A stretch of 64,000 bases of DNA from Rugamonas sp. A1-17 (GTDB lineage: Bacteria; Pseudomonadota; Gammaproteobacteria; Burkholderiales; Burkholderiaceae_D), in NCBI GenBank assembly GCA_025548565.1, contig JAJLPB010000011.1, positions 1 through 64,000 of the forward strand. Direction: 5' to 3'. The notes below the pieces were generated by a model. The model was not told the origin of the DNA. It did not search any database and saw only the letters and a program-made list of their open reading frames with translations. This document shows, piece by piece, positions 51,478-60,957 of the stretch. How positions within the stretch are numbered: the first letter of the stretch is position 1; each line of letters starts with the position of its first letter. The translations under genes and the position numbers were made by a program.

Positions 51478-52188
51478 ATGAAACTCAAAGACGCAGTCAT
51501 CCTCATCACCGGCGCCAACCGTGGCCTGGGCAACGCGCTGGCGCAAGCCGCGCTGGCTGCCGGCGCGCGCAAAGTGTACGCCGGCGTACGCAATCCCGCC
51601 GCCGTCACCCTGGCGGGCGTGACACCGATCAAGCTCGACGTCACCAACCCGGCCGACATCGCGGCCGCCGCGCAGGCCATCCCCGACCTGACCATCCTGA
51701 TCAACAACGCCGGCATCTTCACCGGCAGCACCGTGGGCTCGCCGGACGCGGCCGCCGCGCTGCGCGCCGAGCTGGACACCAACCTGTATGGCCCGATGGC
51801 GCTCAGCCAGGCCTTCGCTCCCGTGCTGGCGCGCAACGGCGGCGGCGCCATCGTCAACATCCTGTCCGCGCTCAGCTGGTTCTCGATGCCGGCCGGCGGC
51901 ACCTACAGCGTGTCCAAGGCTGCCGCCTGGGCGCTGACCAATGGCCTGCGCGTCGAGCTGCACGCGCAACGCACGCAAGTGCTGGGCGCCCACATGGGCT
52001 ATATGGACACCGACATGACCGACGGCATCGACGCCCCGAAATCGGCGCCGGCCGACATCGCCCGCGCCATCATGGAAGCGCTGGAGGCGGGCCACGACGA
52101 GGTGCTCACCGACGACACCGCGCGCCAGGTCAAGCAGGGCTTCGCCGCCCCGCGCAGCATCTACCTGGGCGAGCCGCGCCCGGCATAA
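51478..52188 (+). CDS. SDR family oxidoreductase
   Basis: A 236-residue short-chain dehydrogenase. The cofactor loop TGANRGLGNA (11-20) lacks an obvious acidic NAD selector; NNAG lies at 76-79; the catalytic set is Ser130, Tyr143 and Lys147 (YSVSK). GAAAGGAAACACC gives a strong ribosome-binding site. Its promoter region holds TetR operator copy 2, so it is probably induced when the neighbouring repressor binds its ligand. Substrate unknown; the regulator type hints at a reactive aldehyde or quinone. Confidence 0.94.
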   Translation: MKLKDAVILITGANRGLGNALAQAALAAGARKVYAGVRNPAAVTLAGVTPIKLDVTNPADIAAAAQAIPDLTILINNAGIFTGSTVGSPDAAAALRAELDTNLYGPMALSQAFAPVLARNGGGAIVNILSALSWFSMPAGGTYSVSKAAAWALTNGLRVELHAQRTQVLGAHMGYMDTDMTDGIDAPKSAPADIARAIMEALEAGHDEVLTDDTARQVKQGFAAPRSIYLGEPRPA

Positions 52189-52227
52189 GGGGCAACGCAA
52201 GCATCGGGCGGCGCACCGGCCGCCCGC

Positions 52228-52995
52228 TCAATAGACGCCGGAAATCAGGTCCTGCAAATACCGGTCGTAGCTGCCGTCGTTCTTGAGTGCGAGCAGGCCG
52301 GCATTGAACTTCACCAGCAGACGGGCAGTGCGCGGCTGGTGCCTGGGGAAACGCAGGTAGCCGAACGTGGCGCGCAAGGGCCGCGCGTCCGTCGCAAACA
52401 TATTCTTGACTCCGGGGAGAAACAGCTTGGGATTGGACAGCAGCAGCCATCCCGTCATCTCATCGATGGGAAAGGCGTCGATCCGGCCGAAGGCCACTTT
52501 TTTCAGATTCAGCACATCGCGGGCGGCCACCTCCACATTGATTTTGCCGTCATGCGCCAGCGCCCAGAATTCGCTAGTGTAGGTGTAGCCCAAGGTGGCG
52601 CCGATCGTAATGGCGTGCAGATCGGACAAGGTTTCCCAGCGGGGCAACGGCTTGGATTTCAGATGGAAAAACACCTCCTTGTGGCTGGAGATCGGCTCGC
52701 TCAAAACAAAGTCGACCTCGCTGTCCCGGCTGGCGAACCAGAACGCGCTGGCGTCGTAGCGTCCCACCCTGGTCTCGGCTTCCGCGCGCTTCCATGGCAT
52801 GTAGGTGAACTTGACGTCGATCCCGACCCGCGCGAACGCCGCCGCGACAACGCGGTTGACGAACCCGCCGTACCGCGCGCTTTCGCTGGTCCACGGCGGA
52901 AATTCGCCGGTGGCGACGGTGACCGTTTCCGCGCGGGCCAGTCCGGCAAAAGACAGGCCGAGCAGCCACCACAGGATAATCGCCACACCACGCAT
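52228..52995 (-). CDS. Periplasmic substrate-binding protein (SBP_bac_3 type)
   Basis: A 255-residue exported binding protein: signal peptide 1-22 (MRGVAIILWWLLGLSFAGLARA), then a two-lobe fold beginning VTVATGEFPPWTSE and containing PWKRAEAETRVGRYDASAFWF and IGATLGYTYTSEFW. Such proteins bind amino acids or act as sensors. No ABC permease or ATPase gene is nearby. It is the last gene of a minus-strand trio with a porin-like gene 24 bases upstream and a shortened binding-protein gene before that. Confidence 0.88.
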   Translation of the reverse strand: MRGVAIILWWLLGLSFAGLARAETVTVATGEFPPWTSESARYGGFVNRVVAAAFARVGIDVKFTYMPWKRAEAETRVGRYDASAFWFASRDSEVDFVLSEPISSHKEVFFHLKSKPLPRWETLSDLHAITIGATLGYTYTSEFWALAHDGKINVEVAARDVLNLKKVAFGRIDAFPIDEMTGWLLLSNPKLFLPGVKNMFATDARPLRATFGYLRFPRHQPRTARLLVKFNAGLLALKNDGSYDRYLQDLISGVY

Positions 52996-53019
52996 CGTTC
53001 CATCTCCAGGCTCGGAAAA

Positions 53020-54216
53020 TCAAAAGTAGTATCCGGCCTGCAGATTGACCCGATGGGTGACATTATCATATCTGCCGGAGGTCGCGCCCAATCCTCCAAA
53101 ATCCGGCCCCATGTAAGGCTGGTGCCTGCCCAGCATGTAGTCGGCGTAGAAATACCATTTGCCGGCGGAGAAGCTGAGCCCTGTCACGTTCTGCTGCGAG
53201 TCCTTGTAGTTGCCGACGCGCTTGGTCAGCACGCTGTAGTCGTTGTAGAGCTTGAAGCCGCTGAACGGCCCCAGCGATCCCGGGATGTCGTAGCTGAGGT
53301 TGGCCACCAGGATGTCGCCCCTGGCCGCCACCGGGTAGGGATAGCCGAACGCGCCCAGCATCACAAAGCTGTTCGGATCCAGGCCGCCGTAGGTCTGCCC
53401 CGGCGCGTGCCGCGTTTGGTAGCTGTAGCGCAGCGCCTCCAGCATCACGCCCACCGGGCCGAAAGCGCCCTTGTAGTGCACGGCCACGGCGTTGCGGCGC
53501 GAGTGTTCGCCGGCGCCGTTGCGGATCTCGCCGCTCAGGCCGGACAGGCCGAGCTCCTGCTTTTCTCCGGCGCCGAAGTGCCACGCGACGCGCCCGGCCA
53601 GCGTATTGCGCTCGCTATCCTTTTGGCCCGTCCCGTAACCCTGCGCATCGTCGTCCGCGACGATGTTGAACGAATAGCGGTTCGACGCCCCGGCCGTATT
53701 CGAGCTGCCGCCATACGATCCGCCGTCGCGCGGATAGAAGCCGAGCTGCCATTCCAGCGCGCCCGGCTTGCTGGCGTAGGTCATACCGAGGTCATACATG
53801 TCCTCGAAGCCGGTGTAGAACGCGATCGATTCGTAGAAGTTATTGGAGGCGAACGGCAGCAGGCCGAACGGGATTTTATCCAGCCCCACATGCACGGTGC
53901 TCTTGTCCTCAAAGCGCATGCCGACCCAGCCGTGATGCAGGAAATGCTCGGTGTAGTCGCCCTGCCCCAGCGGAAAATCGTTATAACGATATTGCGCGGA
54001 ACCGAGCCACCGGCCATCGTCGTAGTTAACGTCCAGCCGCGCCGTGTCCAGTCCGAAGAAGCCATGCGGATGGTCGGGCTGCCAGTTCTTGTAGACGTAA
54101 TTAAACCGTATCGCGCCACCGATGTGCAACGCGTCCTCGCCGCAGGCCGCGCCGCAGGCGAGCGCCGCCGCGCACAATGCGCCGCCCCGAAAAACCCTGG
54201 TCCAATTCAGGTGCAT
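53020..54216 (-). CDS. Porin-like outer-membrane beta-barrel protein
   Basis: A 398-residue protein with a signal peptide (MHLNWTRVFRGGALCAAALACGAACG) and a pattern of alternating strands ending in aromatic residues (ARLDVNYDDGRWLGSAQYRYND, WYFYADYMLG), closing with the C-terminal Phe (LQAGYYF) used for barrel insertion. It resembles carbohydrate- or phosphate-selective porins without giving the substrate. GGAGGGGGAATC sets the start at 54216. It lies between two binding-protein genes on the same strand, so the trio may serve one solute. Confidence 0.82.
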   Translation of the reverse strand: MHLNWTRVFRGGALCAAALACGAACGEDALHIGGAIRFNYVYKNWQPDHPHGFFGLDTARLDVNYDDGRWLGSAQYRYNDFPLGQGDYTEHFLHHGWVGMRFEDKSTVHVGLDKIPFGLLPFASNNFYESIAFYTGFEDMYDLGMTYASKPGALEWQLGFYPRDGGSYGGSSNTAGASNRYSFNIVADDDAQGYGTGQKDSERNTLAGRVAWHFGAGEKQELGLSGLSGEIRNGAGEHSRRNAVAVHYKGAFGPVGVMLEALRYSYQTRHAPGQTYGGLDPNSFVMLGAFGYPYPVAARGDILVANLSYDIPGSLGPFSGFKLYNDYSVLTKRVGNYKDSQQNVTGLSFSAGKWYFYADYMLGRHQPYMGPDFGGLGATSGRYDNVTHRVNLQAGYYF

Positions 54217-54260
54217 GATTCCCCCTCCCGCTGCCACGCCGCGCCATGTTTATCCAGGTC

Positions 54261-54674
54261 TTACCTGGTGCCCGCTTCCAGGCGCTTCAGGTAGGCCGCT
54301 TCGAGTTTGGCAGTGTCGACCTTTTTCAACTCGGCGTCGAAAGCCTCCTGCAATGCCTTGCCGGCGGGCGAGCGAGCGGCGCATTTGCTCTCCGCACGTT
54401 CAGCCGTGTAGTACACCGGGAAGTAACCTGAGTACTCGGGGTCGGACTCGCCTTTGGCGACGGTTTCCTTCCACTCGAAATATTTGACCTTGATGTCGTT
54501 GCCCAGGCGCTTCTCCACCTCCGCGACGACCGTGCCGGACAAGCCATCGCCAGGCAAGGTCGCTCCGCTGAAAGGCATCCATTCCAGGCTGGCCAGTTGT
54601 ATGGTGGTTGCCGGCTGTGCCGCCGTCGCGAACAGCGCGGCGCCGATGGCTGTTAAGACGATGAATGTTCTCAT
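54261..54674 (-). CDS. Shortened periplasmic binding protein (internal deletion likely)
   Basis: A 137-residue protein with a signal peptide (MRTFIVLTAIGAALFATAAQPA) and the first part of a binding-protein lobe (ASLEWMPFSGATLPGDGLSGTVVAEVEKRLG, VAKGESDPEYSGYFPVYYTAERAE). It then jumps to what looks like the C-terminal helix of the same family (GKALQEAFDAELKKVDTAKLEAAYLKRLE). About 100 residues that should form the second lobe are missing, without a frameshift. Strong ribosome-binding site (GGGGGGAGCA). It may be a degenerate gene or a small product with a new use. Confidence 0.72.
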   Translation of the reverse strand: MRTFIVLTAIGAALFATAAQPATTIQLASLEWMPFSGATLPGDGLSGTVVAEVEKRLGNDIKVKYFEWKETVAKGESDPEYSGYFPVYYTAERAESKCAARSPAGKALQEAFDAELKKVDTAKLEAAYLKRLEAGTR

Positions 54675-55115
54675 TGCTCCCCCCGTCCACGTTGAATGAC
54701 AAACGCCAAGCGGTTCCACCTTACACCAGGACCGGCAAACCGGGCGTTGCTTTCCGGATACCGCATCGCAAAAATTCGGCTGCCGCGAAAAATCGCCGGG
54801 ACCGATACAAAATATTTTTTGATCGACGCAATAAAACACGTATTTTCACGAGCAAAAAAGGTGCATAATTTCCCACTCAGTCAGGAAGAGTGCGCATGTT
54901 CACGACCGGCTTGACATGCGTACATTCGTTTTCCCCGCCGGTAATCTTCGCGATCTTGTTTCGATACTGTTATTGCTACACAACCAGTTGTGAACAATTG
55001 TAAATCGACGTTGAATGAGCCCGCCACAGCGCTAAGGTAGCAGTCTCCACCTCGGGCGCGTCCGCCATCCAACGCTTGCCGCGCAGCCGAAGTCAGATGA
55101 AATACGGGAAACGTT
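54675..55115. other. Intergenic region with promoter-like sites
   Basis: 441 bases without a supported gene between divergent genes. It is A/T-richer than its surroundings. I see TTGACA at 54911-54916 without a clear partner, and a 14-base perfect palindrome CACAACCAGTTGTG at 54979-54992 that could be an operator for the hemerythrin-like gene. Short open frames here look like chance. Confidence 0.4.
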
Positions 55116-55688
55116 ATGCTCACTGCCACCTATGTCTTGTTGACACTATCCATCGAACAAAAGAAAGAACGCCACTTCATCGCGCGCCTGCTGCAGTACG
55201 TGCAGGCGATCGCGCGCCGCCCGCAGGAAATCGATCCTGTGTTCATCGAGTCCCAGCTCAAGGAACTGACCACCTTTGCTGAAACGCGCCACCAGCGCAA
55301 GGTAGAGGCCTGCCTGATGCCGGCCGTGCGCGCGGCCGACGCCAGCTGCGGCGCCCTGATCAACGACCTCGAATCGCTCAGCCGCCTCGGCGGCGCCATG
55401 CTCAACGCCGTGCACAAGTGTCTGCGCCGCGCCATGCGCCGCAGCGCCTCGCAAGGCAAGTTCCTGTGCCGCACCGTGGACCTGTATTGCCAGAACCTGC
55501 TCAAGCGCCTCGACAAGGAAGAGCAGGAATTGCTGCCGCTGGCGCAAAAAGTGATCTCCAGCGAAGAGTGGTTCGAGATCGGCAGCCAGTTCCTGGCGCA
55601 GGAGGACAACGGCGCGGCGACCCAGCCCGAGCTGCGTCCGCGCCGCGCCCGCATCTACGCCAGCGGCTCCGGCGCTGCGGCGGCCTGA
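55116..55688 (+). CDS. Hemerythrin-like protein lacking iron ligands
   Basis: A 190-residue, mostly helical protein. Two stretches have the shape of hemerythrin helices: ETRHQRKVEACLMPAV (56-71; compare HHxxExxLFP) and LLKRLDKEEQELLPLAQKVISSEEWFEI (128-155; compare HHxxEExxLFPxA...W). Of the usual His/Glu iron ligands, only His59 and Glu135 are kept. The start has a weak ribosome-binding site (GGGAA). Cytosolic; no membrane helix. Function unknown. Confidence 0.62.
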   Translation: MLTATYVLLTLSIEQKKERHFIARLLQYVQAIARRPQEIDPVFIESQLKELTTFAETRHQRKVEACLMPAVRAADASCGALINDLESLSRLGGAMLNAVHKCLRRAMRRSASQGKFLCRTVDLYCQNLLKRLDKEEQELLPLAQKVISSEEWFEIGSQFLAQEDNGAATQPELRPRRARIYASGSGAAAA

Positions 55689-55792
55689 TCCGCCGCGAGC
55701 GCAGGCGCACCATTTGGCGCACTGTTGTTTTGAGTTCCGCCGCGCGCCGCTAAAGCTTGCCTAAGCAATATCGGGCGGATAATATCGTCTGC

Positions 55793-57187
55793 ATGCAGAC
55801 CCATTCCGCCACCGTACTGCACCTGCGCGGCGCCGCCGGCATGGACGCCATTTACCGCAAGATCGGCTGGCGCCTGTTGCCGCTGCTGATGCTGTGCTAC
55901 GCGGTCGCCTGCCTGGACCGCCTCAACCTCGGCTATGCGCAGCGGCAGATGCAGGCCAGCCTGGCCTTCGGCGACGCCGTCTACGCCTGGGGCGCCGCCC
56001 TGTTCTTCGCCGGCTGCTGCCTGTGCCAACTCCCCGCCAACCTGCTGCTGGAAAAAGCCGGCGCCCGCAAGACGCTGCTGCGCATGATGCTGGGCTGGGG
56101 TCTGGCGTCGGCCGCCGCCGCCTTCGTCCGCACGCCGTTCCAGCTGTACCTGCTGCGCTTCACGCAAGGCGTGTTCGAAGCCGGCTTCTATCCCGGCGTG
56201 ATCCTCTACCTGACCTGGTGGTATCCGGCGGCGCGGCGCGCGCGCGTGTACGCAGTGTTCGGCTCGGCCGCGCTGCTGGCCGCCGCCAGCGCCGGGCCGC
56301 TGAGCGAAGCCACGCTGGCCGCGCTGCAGGGAGCCGCCGGCCTGCGGGGCTGGCAATGGCTGCTGCTGACCCAAGGCTTGCCGGCCGCGCTGCTGGGCGT
56401 CATCGCCTACGCCTGCCTGGCCGAGCGGCCCGACGATGCCGGCTGGCTGTCGCCGTTCGAACAACTGATGATCGAGCAGGACCTGCAGCGCGACGAGGCA
56501 CAGCTGCAGGCCGCCGCGCCGCCCGGCCAGCCGGCGGACGACGCCCCGCTGGCCGCCGTCCTCGCCTCGCTGCCGCGCGACCGCGCCCTGTGCCTGCTGG
56601 CCGCCGCCAACCTGCTGCTGATCGGCGCCAGCTACGCGCTGGCCGCCTGGGCGCCCGCGCTGGTGCGGCGCTGGGCCGAACAAAGCCATATGCAGCCTGG
56701 CCTGCTGGCCGCCCTCCTCCACCTGGCCGGCGTGGCGGGCATGATCGCCATCGGCTACGACTCGGACCGCCGGCGCGAACGGCGCGGCCACTTCGTCGCC
56801 TGCATGGTGCTGGCCGCCGGCGGCCTGGCGCTGGCCATCGCCGCCAACGACGGCATGGCCTGGTCGCTGGGCGGGCTGGCGCTGGCGTCGCTGGGCATCG
56901 CCTCGGCCGCGCCGCTGCTGATCGCCATCGCCACCGACCTGCTGTCGCGCCGGCGCGCGGCGGCCGGCGTCGCGCTGGTGGTCAGCTGCGGCCTGGCCGG
57001 CGGCGCCTTCGGTCCCGCGCTCGGCGCGCGCATGCTGGCCTGGGGCGGCAGCGCCGCCATGCTGGCAGTGCTGATCGTCATGTACCTGGCGGCCGGCGCC
57101 ATCCTGCTGCTGGCGCTGCGCCTGGCCCCGCGCCGCGGCGGCCCGGACGCGCGCCACGGCCGGACCGACAAGATGGCTCGCTACTAA
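55793..57187 (+). CDS. MFS transporter, anion:cation symporter type
   Basis: A 464-residue membrane protein with 12 hydrophobic segments. The opening AIYRKIGWRLLPLLMLCYAVACLDRLNLGYA is that of the ACS/phthalate permease family, and RFTQGVFEAGFYPGVILYLTWWYP is its best-known signature. Members import carboxylates such as tartrate, phthalate or glucarate. The start is uncertain: ATG 55793 lies just after GGATAAT, a TTG at 55757 is open, and a later ATG at 55841 would also fit the family. Confidence 0.88.
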   Translation: MQTHSATVLHLRGAAGMDAIYRKIGWRLLPLLMLCYAVACLDRLNLGYAQRQMQASLAFGDAVYAWGAALFFAGCCLCQLPANLLLEKAGARKTLLRMMLGWGLASAAAAFVRTPFQLYLLRFTQGVFEAGFYPGVILYLTWWYPAARRARVYAVFGSAALLAAASAGPLSEATLAALQGAAGLRGWQWLLLTQGLPAALLGVIAYACLAERPDDAGWLSPFEQLMIEQDLQRDEAQLQAAAPPGQPADDAPLAAVLASLPRDRALCLLAAANLLLIGASYALAAWAPALVRRWAEQSHMQPGLLAALLHLAGVAGMIAIGYDSDRRRERRGHFVACMVLAAGGLALAIAANDGMAWSLGGLALASLGIASAAPLLIAIATDLLSRRRAAAGVALVVSCGLAGGAFGPALGARMLAWGGSAAMLAVLIVMYLAAGAILLLALRLAPRRGGPDARHGRTDKMARY

Positions 57188-57265
57188 GGGTTACACTTGG
57201 GCTAGAATCTCGGACGCGCCGCGATCCGGCGCTCCCGTTCACCCAACCTCAAAGCGACCCTACCG

Positions 57266-59635
57266 ATGCGTTTTGTCCTGCCCTTCTTAGCCGCCGCCAT
57301 GGCCGGCTCGTTCGCCGCCAGCGCCGGCGCCACCCCCACCCCGATCACGCTGGACCAGGCGATGTCCAATCCCGACTGGATCGGCAATCCGGTGGAATCC
57401 GCATGGTGGGGCTGGGACAGCCGCCAGGTCTACTTCAAGCAAAAACGCGCCGGCTCGCCGCTGCGCGACACCTTCCAGATCGCCGCTCCCGGCGCAGCCA
57501 AGGCGGTCGACGACAAGCAACTGGCCAACCTAGACGCCGCCGCGCCGGTCTACAACCGCGAGCACACGCGCGCCATCCTGCTGCGCAACGGCGACCTGTT
57601 CGAGCGTGACCTGAAGACCGGCGCGCTGACGCAGATCCTGCGCGGCACCACGCCGGCCGCCGATCCGCAATACGCGGCCGACGGCGCCCATGTGCAGTTC
57701 CGCGTCGGCAGCGACTGGTTCAGCTGGAGCCGCGCCGAGCGCCTGGTGGCGCCGGTGGCGCTGCTGCGCACCGCCAAGGACCCCGACGCCGCGCCGGACG
57801 CCGACAGCCGCCGCGACCTGCAACTACGCCTGCTCTCCACGCTGGCGCGCCTGAAGGACGAGAAGGACGCCACCCGCGACCGCCGCAATGCCGAACGCAG
57901 CGCCGACGCCACCCGCGCGCCGCTGCCCATCTACCTCGGCGAGAAGGTCGTCATCGAGACCAGCGCGCTGTCGCCGGATGGCCGCTACCTGCTGGTGGTC
58001 ACCAGCGCCAAGGACGGCGACAAGCGCCGCGTCGGCAAGCTGGCCAAGTACGTCACCGAATCGGGCTACGAGGAAACCGACGACCAGCGCAAGCGCGTCA
58101 GCGACACCGGCCCGCAGCCGCACCAACTGAAACTGGTTGAACTGTCGACCCGCAAGGTGAGCGACCTGTCGTTCGACACCCTGCCCGGCATCGCCGTCGA
58201 TCCGCTGGCCGAGCTGCGCGCCGCGCACAAGCTCGACCCGCTCAAGGGCAACCGCGCGCTGCGCTTCGAAAACCGCGAGGACTCGATCCGCTGGAGCGCC
58301 AACGGCGCGCAGGTGGCCGTGATGGCGCAGGCGATCGACAACAAGGACCGCTGGATCGCCACCGTCGACCTGGCCGGCGCCAAACTGAAACCGGTGCACC
58401 GCCTGAGCGACGCCGCCTGGGTCAACAACCGTGGCAACGACTTCGGCTGGCAGCCGGACAACAGCACGCTGTGGTATCAGTCGGAGGAAAGCGGCTACGC
58501 CCACCTGTACACGCAGACCGCCGACGGCAAGGCGCGCGCGCTGACCTCGGGCAAATGGGAAACCAGCGAGATCGAATGGAACGCCGACGGCAGTACCGCC
58601 TACTTCCTGTGCAATCCCAAGCTGCCCGGCACCTATGAAGTGTGCTCCACCTCCACCAAGGACGGCGCCCTGCGCGAGCTGACGTCGCTGGGCGGCGTGG
58701 AAAGCTTCGCGCTGTCGCCGGACGGCCGCAAGCTGCTGGTGCGCTACTCCACGTCCTACATGCCGACGCAGATCGCCACCGTCGCCAGCAGCGGCGGCGC
58801 CGCCACCCAGCTCACCGACACCCGCAGCGCCGGCTTCAAGGCGCGCGAGTGGATCACGCCGCAAATCGTCGCCGTGCCGTCCACGCATGGCGCCGATCCG
58901 GTGTGGGCCAAGCTGTATCGCCCGGCCACGCTGGAACCGGGCAAAAAATATCCGGTCGTGATGTTCGTGCACGGCGCCGGCTACCTGCAGAACGTCACCA
59001 AGCGTTACCCGGTCTACTTCCGCGAGCAGATGTTCCACAACCTGCTGGTGGAAAAAGGCTACATCGTGCTGGACATGGACTACCGCGCCTCGCTGGGCTA
59101 TGGCCGCAACTGGCGCACCGCCATCTACCGCCAGATGGGCCACCCGGAACTGGAAGACTACATCGACGGCTTGAACTGGATGGTGGCCAACCAGCAGGGC
59201 GATGCTGAAAACGTCGGCATCTACGGCGGCAGCTACGGCGGCTTCATGACCTTCATGGCGATGCTGCGCGCACCGGAACAGTTCAAGTCCGGCGCGGCGC
59301 TGCGTCCCGTCACCGACTGGACCACCTACAACCACGAATACACCGCCAACATCCTCAACACGCCGGAGCTGGACCCGGACGCGTACAAGATCTCGTCGCC
59401 GATCGAATACGCCGATCAGTTGAAAGGCAACCTGCTGATCGCCCACGGCATGATCGACGATAACGTCTTCTTCCAGGACTCGGTGCGCATGGCCCAGCGC
59501 TTCATCGAACTGAAGAAAGATAAGTGGGAGCTGGCGCCGTACCCGATGGAGCGCCATGGCTTCGTCCACCCCGAGAGCTGGTACGATGAATACCGCCGCA
59601 TCTACCAGCTGTTCGAACGCACGCTGAAAAAATAA
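57266..59635 (+). CDS. Secreted S9 family peptidase (prolyl oligopeptidase clan)
   Basis: A 789-residue enzyme with a signal peptide (MRFVLPFLAAAMAGSFAASAGA), a propeller domain (repeats such as SPDGRYLLVV and WNADGSTAYF) and an alpha/beta hydrolase domain. The nucleophile is in YGGSYGGFMTFMAML near residue 656; the acid and His are in HGMIDDNVFF and PMERHGFVHPESW. Closest in style to dipeptidyl-peptidase-IV-like proteins. The ribosome-binding site is weak. Its stop is eight bases before the GH13 gene, so the two form an operon. Confidence 0.94.
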   Translation: MRFVLPFLAAAMAGSFAASAGATPTPITLDQAMSNPDWIGNPVESAWWGWDSRQVYFKQKRAGSPLRDTFQIAAPGAAKAVDDKQLANLDAAAPVYNREHTRAILLRNGDLFERDLKTGALTQILRGTTPAADPQYAADGAHVQFRVGSDWFSWSRAERLVAPVALLRTAKDPDAAPDADSRRDLQLRLLSTLARLKDEKDATRDRRNAERSADATRAPLPIYLGEKVVIETSALSPDGRYLLVVTSAKDGDKRRVGKLAKYVTESGYEETDDQRKRVSDTGPQPHQLKLVELSTRKVSDLSFDTLPGIAVDPLAELRAAHKLDPLKGNRALRFENREDSIRWSANGAQVAVMAQAIDNKDRWIATVDLAGAKLKPVHRLSDAAWVNNRGNDFGWQPDNSTLWYQSEESGYAHLYTQTADGKARALTSGKWETSEIEWNADGSTAYFLCNPKLPGTYEVCSTSTKDGALRELTSLGGVESFALSPDGRKLLVRYSTSYMPTQIATVASSGGAATQLTDTRSAGFKAREWITPQIVAVPSTHGADPVWAKLYRPATLEPGKKYPVVMFVHGAGYLQNVTKRYPVYFREQMFHNLLVEKGYIVLDMDYRASLGYGRNWRTAIYRQMGHPELEDYIDGLNWMVANQQGDAENVGIYGGSYGGFMTFMAMLRAPEQFKSGAALRPVTDWTTYNHEYTANILNTPELDPDAYKISSPIEYADQLKGNLLIAHGMIDDNVFFQDSVRMAQRFIELKKDKWELAPYPMERHGFVHPESWYDEYRRIYQLFERTLKK

Positions 59636-59643
59636 GGAGACCC

Positions 59644-60954
59644 ATGAAAAAGCTCGCCGCCCTGCTGCCGCTGGTAGCACTCATGTCCGGACCGCTCGCG
59701 GCCCACGCTCAAACCAGCGCCGTGAAGCACCCTGCCTGGTCGCGCAGTTCCAACGTCTACGAAGTGAACCTGCGCCAGTACAGCAAGGAAGGCACGCTGA
59801 ACGCCTTCGCCGCCAACCTGCCCCGCCTCAAGCAGATGGGCGTGGACATCGTGTGGCTGATGCCACTCCACCCGATCGGCCAGCAAAACCGCAAGGGCAC
59901 GCTGGGCAGCTACTACGCGGTGAAGGACTACCAGGCCGTCAGCCCGGACTACGGCACCATGGACGACCTGCGCAAGCTGGTCAAGCAGGCGCACGCGCTG
60001 GGCATGCACGTCATCCTGGACTGGGTGGGCAATCACACGGCCTGGGATCACCCATGGGCCACCCAGCACCCCGACTGGTACAAGAAAAACGACAAGGGCG
60101 AAATCCACTCCGTCAGCTTCAAGAACGAAGCCGGCGGCACCGAGGAATGGACCGACGTGATCGGCCTCGATTACGCCAACAAGGACCTGTGGAAGGGCAT
60201 GACGGACGCGATGGCGTTCTGGGTGCGCGAGGCCGGCATCGACGGCTTCCGCTGCGACGCCGCCGGCATGGTGCCGACCGAATTCTGGAACCAGGCGCGC
60301 ACGCAGCTCGACAAGATCAAGCCGGTGTTCATGCTGGCCGAATCGGACGAGCCGGCGCTGCACGAAAAGGCGTTCGACGCCAGCTACGACTGGCCGCTCA
60401 ACGAGATCATGAAAAAAATCGGCAAGGGCCAGGCCGGAGCGGCTGAACTGAAAGCCTTCGTGGCCAATCCACCCAAGGCCTACCCGCGCGACGCCTACCG
60501 CCTGCAGTTCACCAACAACCACGACATCAATTCGTGGCAGGGCACGGACAAGGAGCTGTATGGTCCGGCCTACGGCGCGATGGCGGTGCTGAGCTACACC
60601 CTGCCCGGCATCCCGCTGGTGTACAGCGGCCAGGAAGCGCGGCTGGACAAGAAGCTGGAGTTCTTCGAAAAAGATCCGATCGACTGGAAGACCTACGAGC
60701 TGGAAGGCTTCTACGCCGGCCTGAATCAGCTGAAGAAGGAAAACCAGGCGCTGTGGAACGGCGCCAGCGGCGGCACGGTGCAGCTGCTCGACGTCGGCAA
60801 CGACCAGCTGTTCGCCTTCAAGCGCCAGCAGGGCAAGAACAACGTGCGCGTGATCGTCAACCCGACCGCCACGCTGCAAAAGTACAAGCTGGCCGGCGAC
60901 GAAGGCCAGGCCGTGCTCAAGCCCTGGCGCTGGCGCATCGTCGTGCCGGAGTAA
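59644..60954 (+). CDS. Secreted GH13 alpha-amylase family enzyme
   Basis: A 436-residue glycosidase with a signal peptide (MKKLAALLPLVALMSGPLAAHA). GH13 regions: I VILDWVGNHTAWDH (123-136), II GIDGFRCDAA with nucleophile Asp205, III FMLAESDE with acid/base Glu233, IV FTNNHD with Asp294. A short C-terminal beta domain ends the protein. It should hydrolyse alpha-1,4-glucans outside the cytoplasm. AAGGAGACCC precedes the ATG. In operon with the S9 peptidase; convergent with the M20 gene. Confidence 0.95.
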   Translation: MKKLAALLPLVALMSGPLAAHAQTSAVKHPAWSRSSNVYEVNLRQYSKEGTLNAFAANLPRLKQMGVDIVWLMPLHPIGQQNRKGTLGSYYAVKDYQAVSPDYGTMDDLRKLVKQAHALGMHVILDWVGNHTAWDHPWATQHPDWYKKNDKGEIHSVSFKNEAGGTEEWTDVIGLDYANKDLWKGMTDAMAFWVREAGIDGFRCDAAGMVPTEFWNQARTQLDKIKPVFMLAESDEPALHEKAFDASYDWPLNEIMKKIGKGQAGAAELKAFVANPPKAYPRDAYRLQFTNNHDINSWQGTDKELYGPAYGAMAVLSYTLPGIPLVYSGQEARLDKKLEFFEKDPIDWKTYELEGFYAGLNQLKKENQALWNGASGGTVQLLDVGNDQLFAFKRQQGKNNVRVIVNPTATLQKYKLAGDEGQAVLKPWRWRIVVPE

Positions 60955-60957
60955 GCG

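Noticed and set aside
54881..55129. 82-codon minus-strand frame in the gap before the hemerythrin-like gene
   Set aside because: No ribosome-binding site, no recognisable feature, and it overlaps promoter-like sequence.
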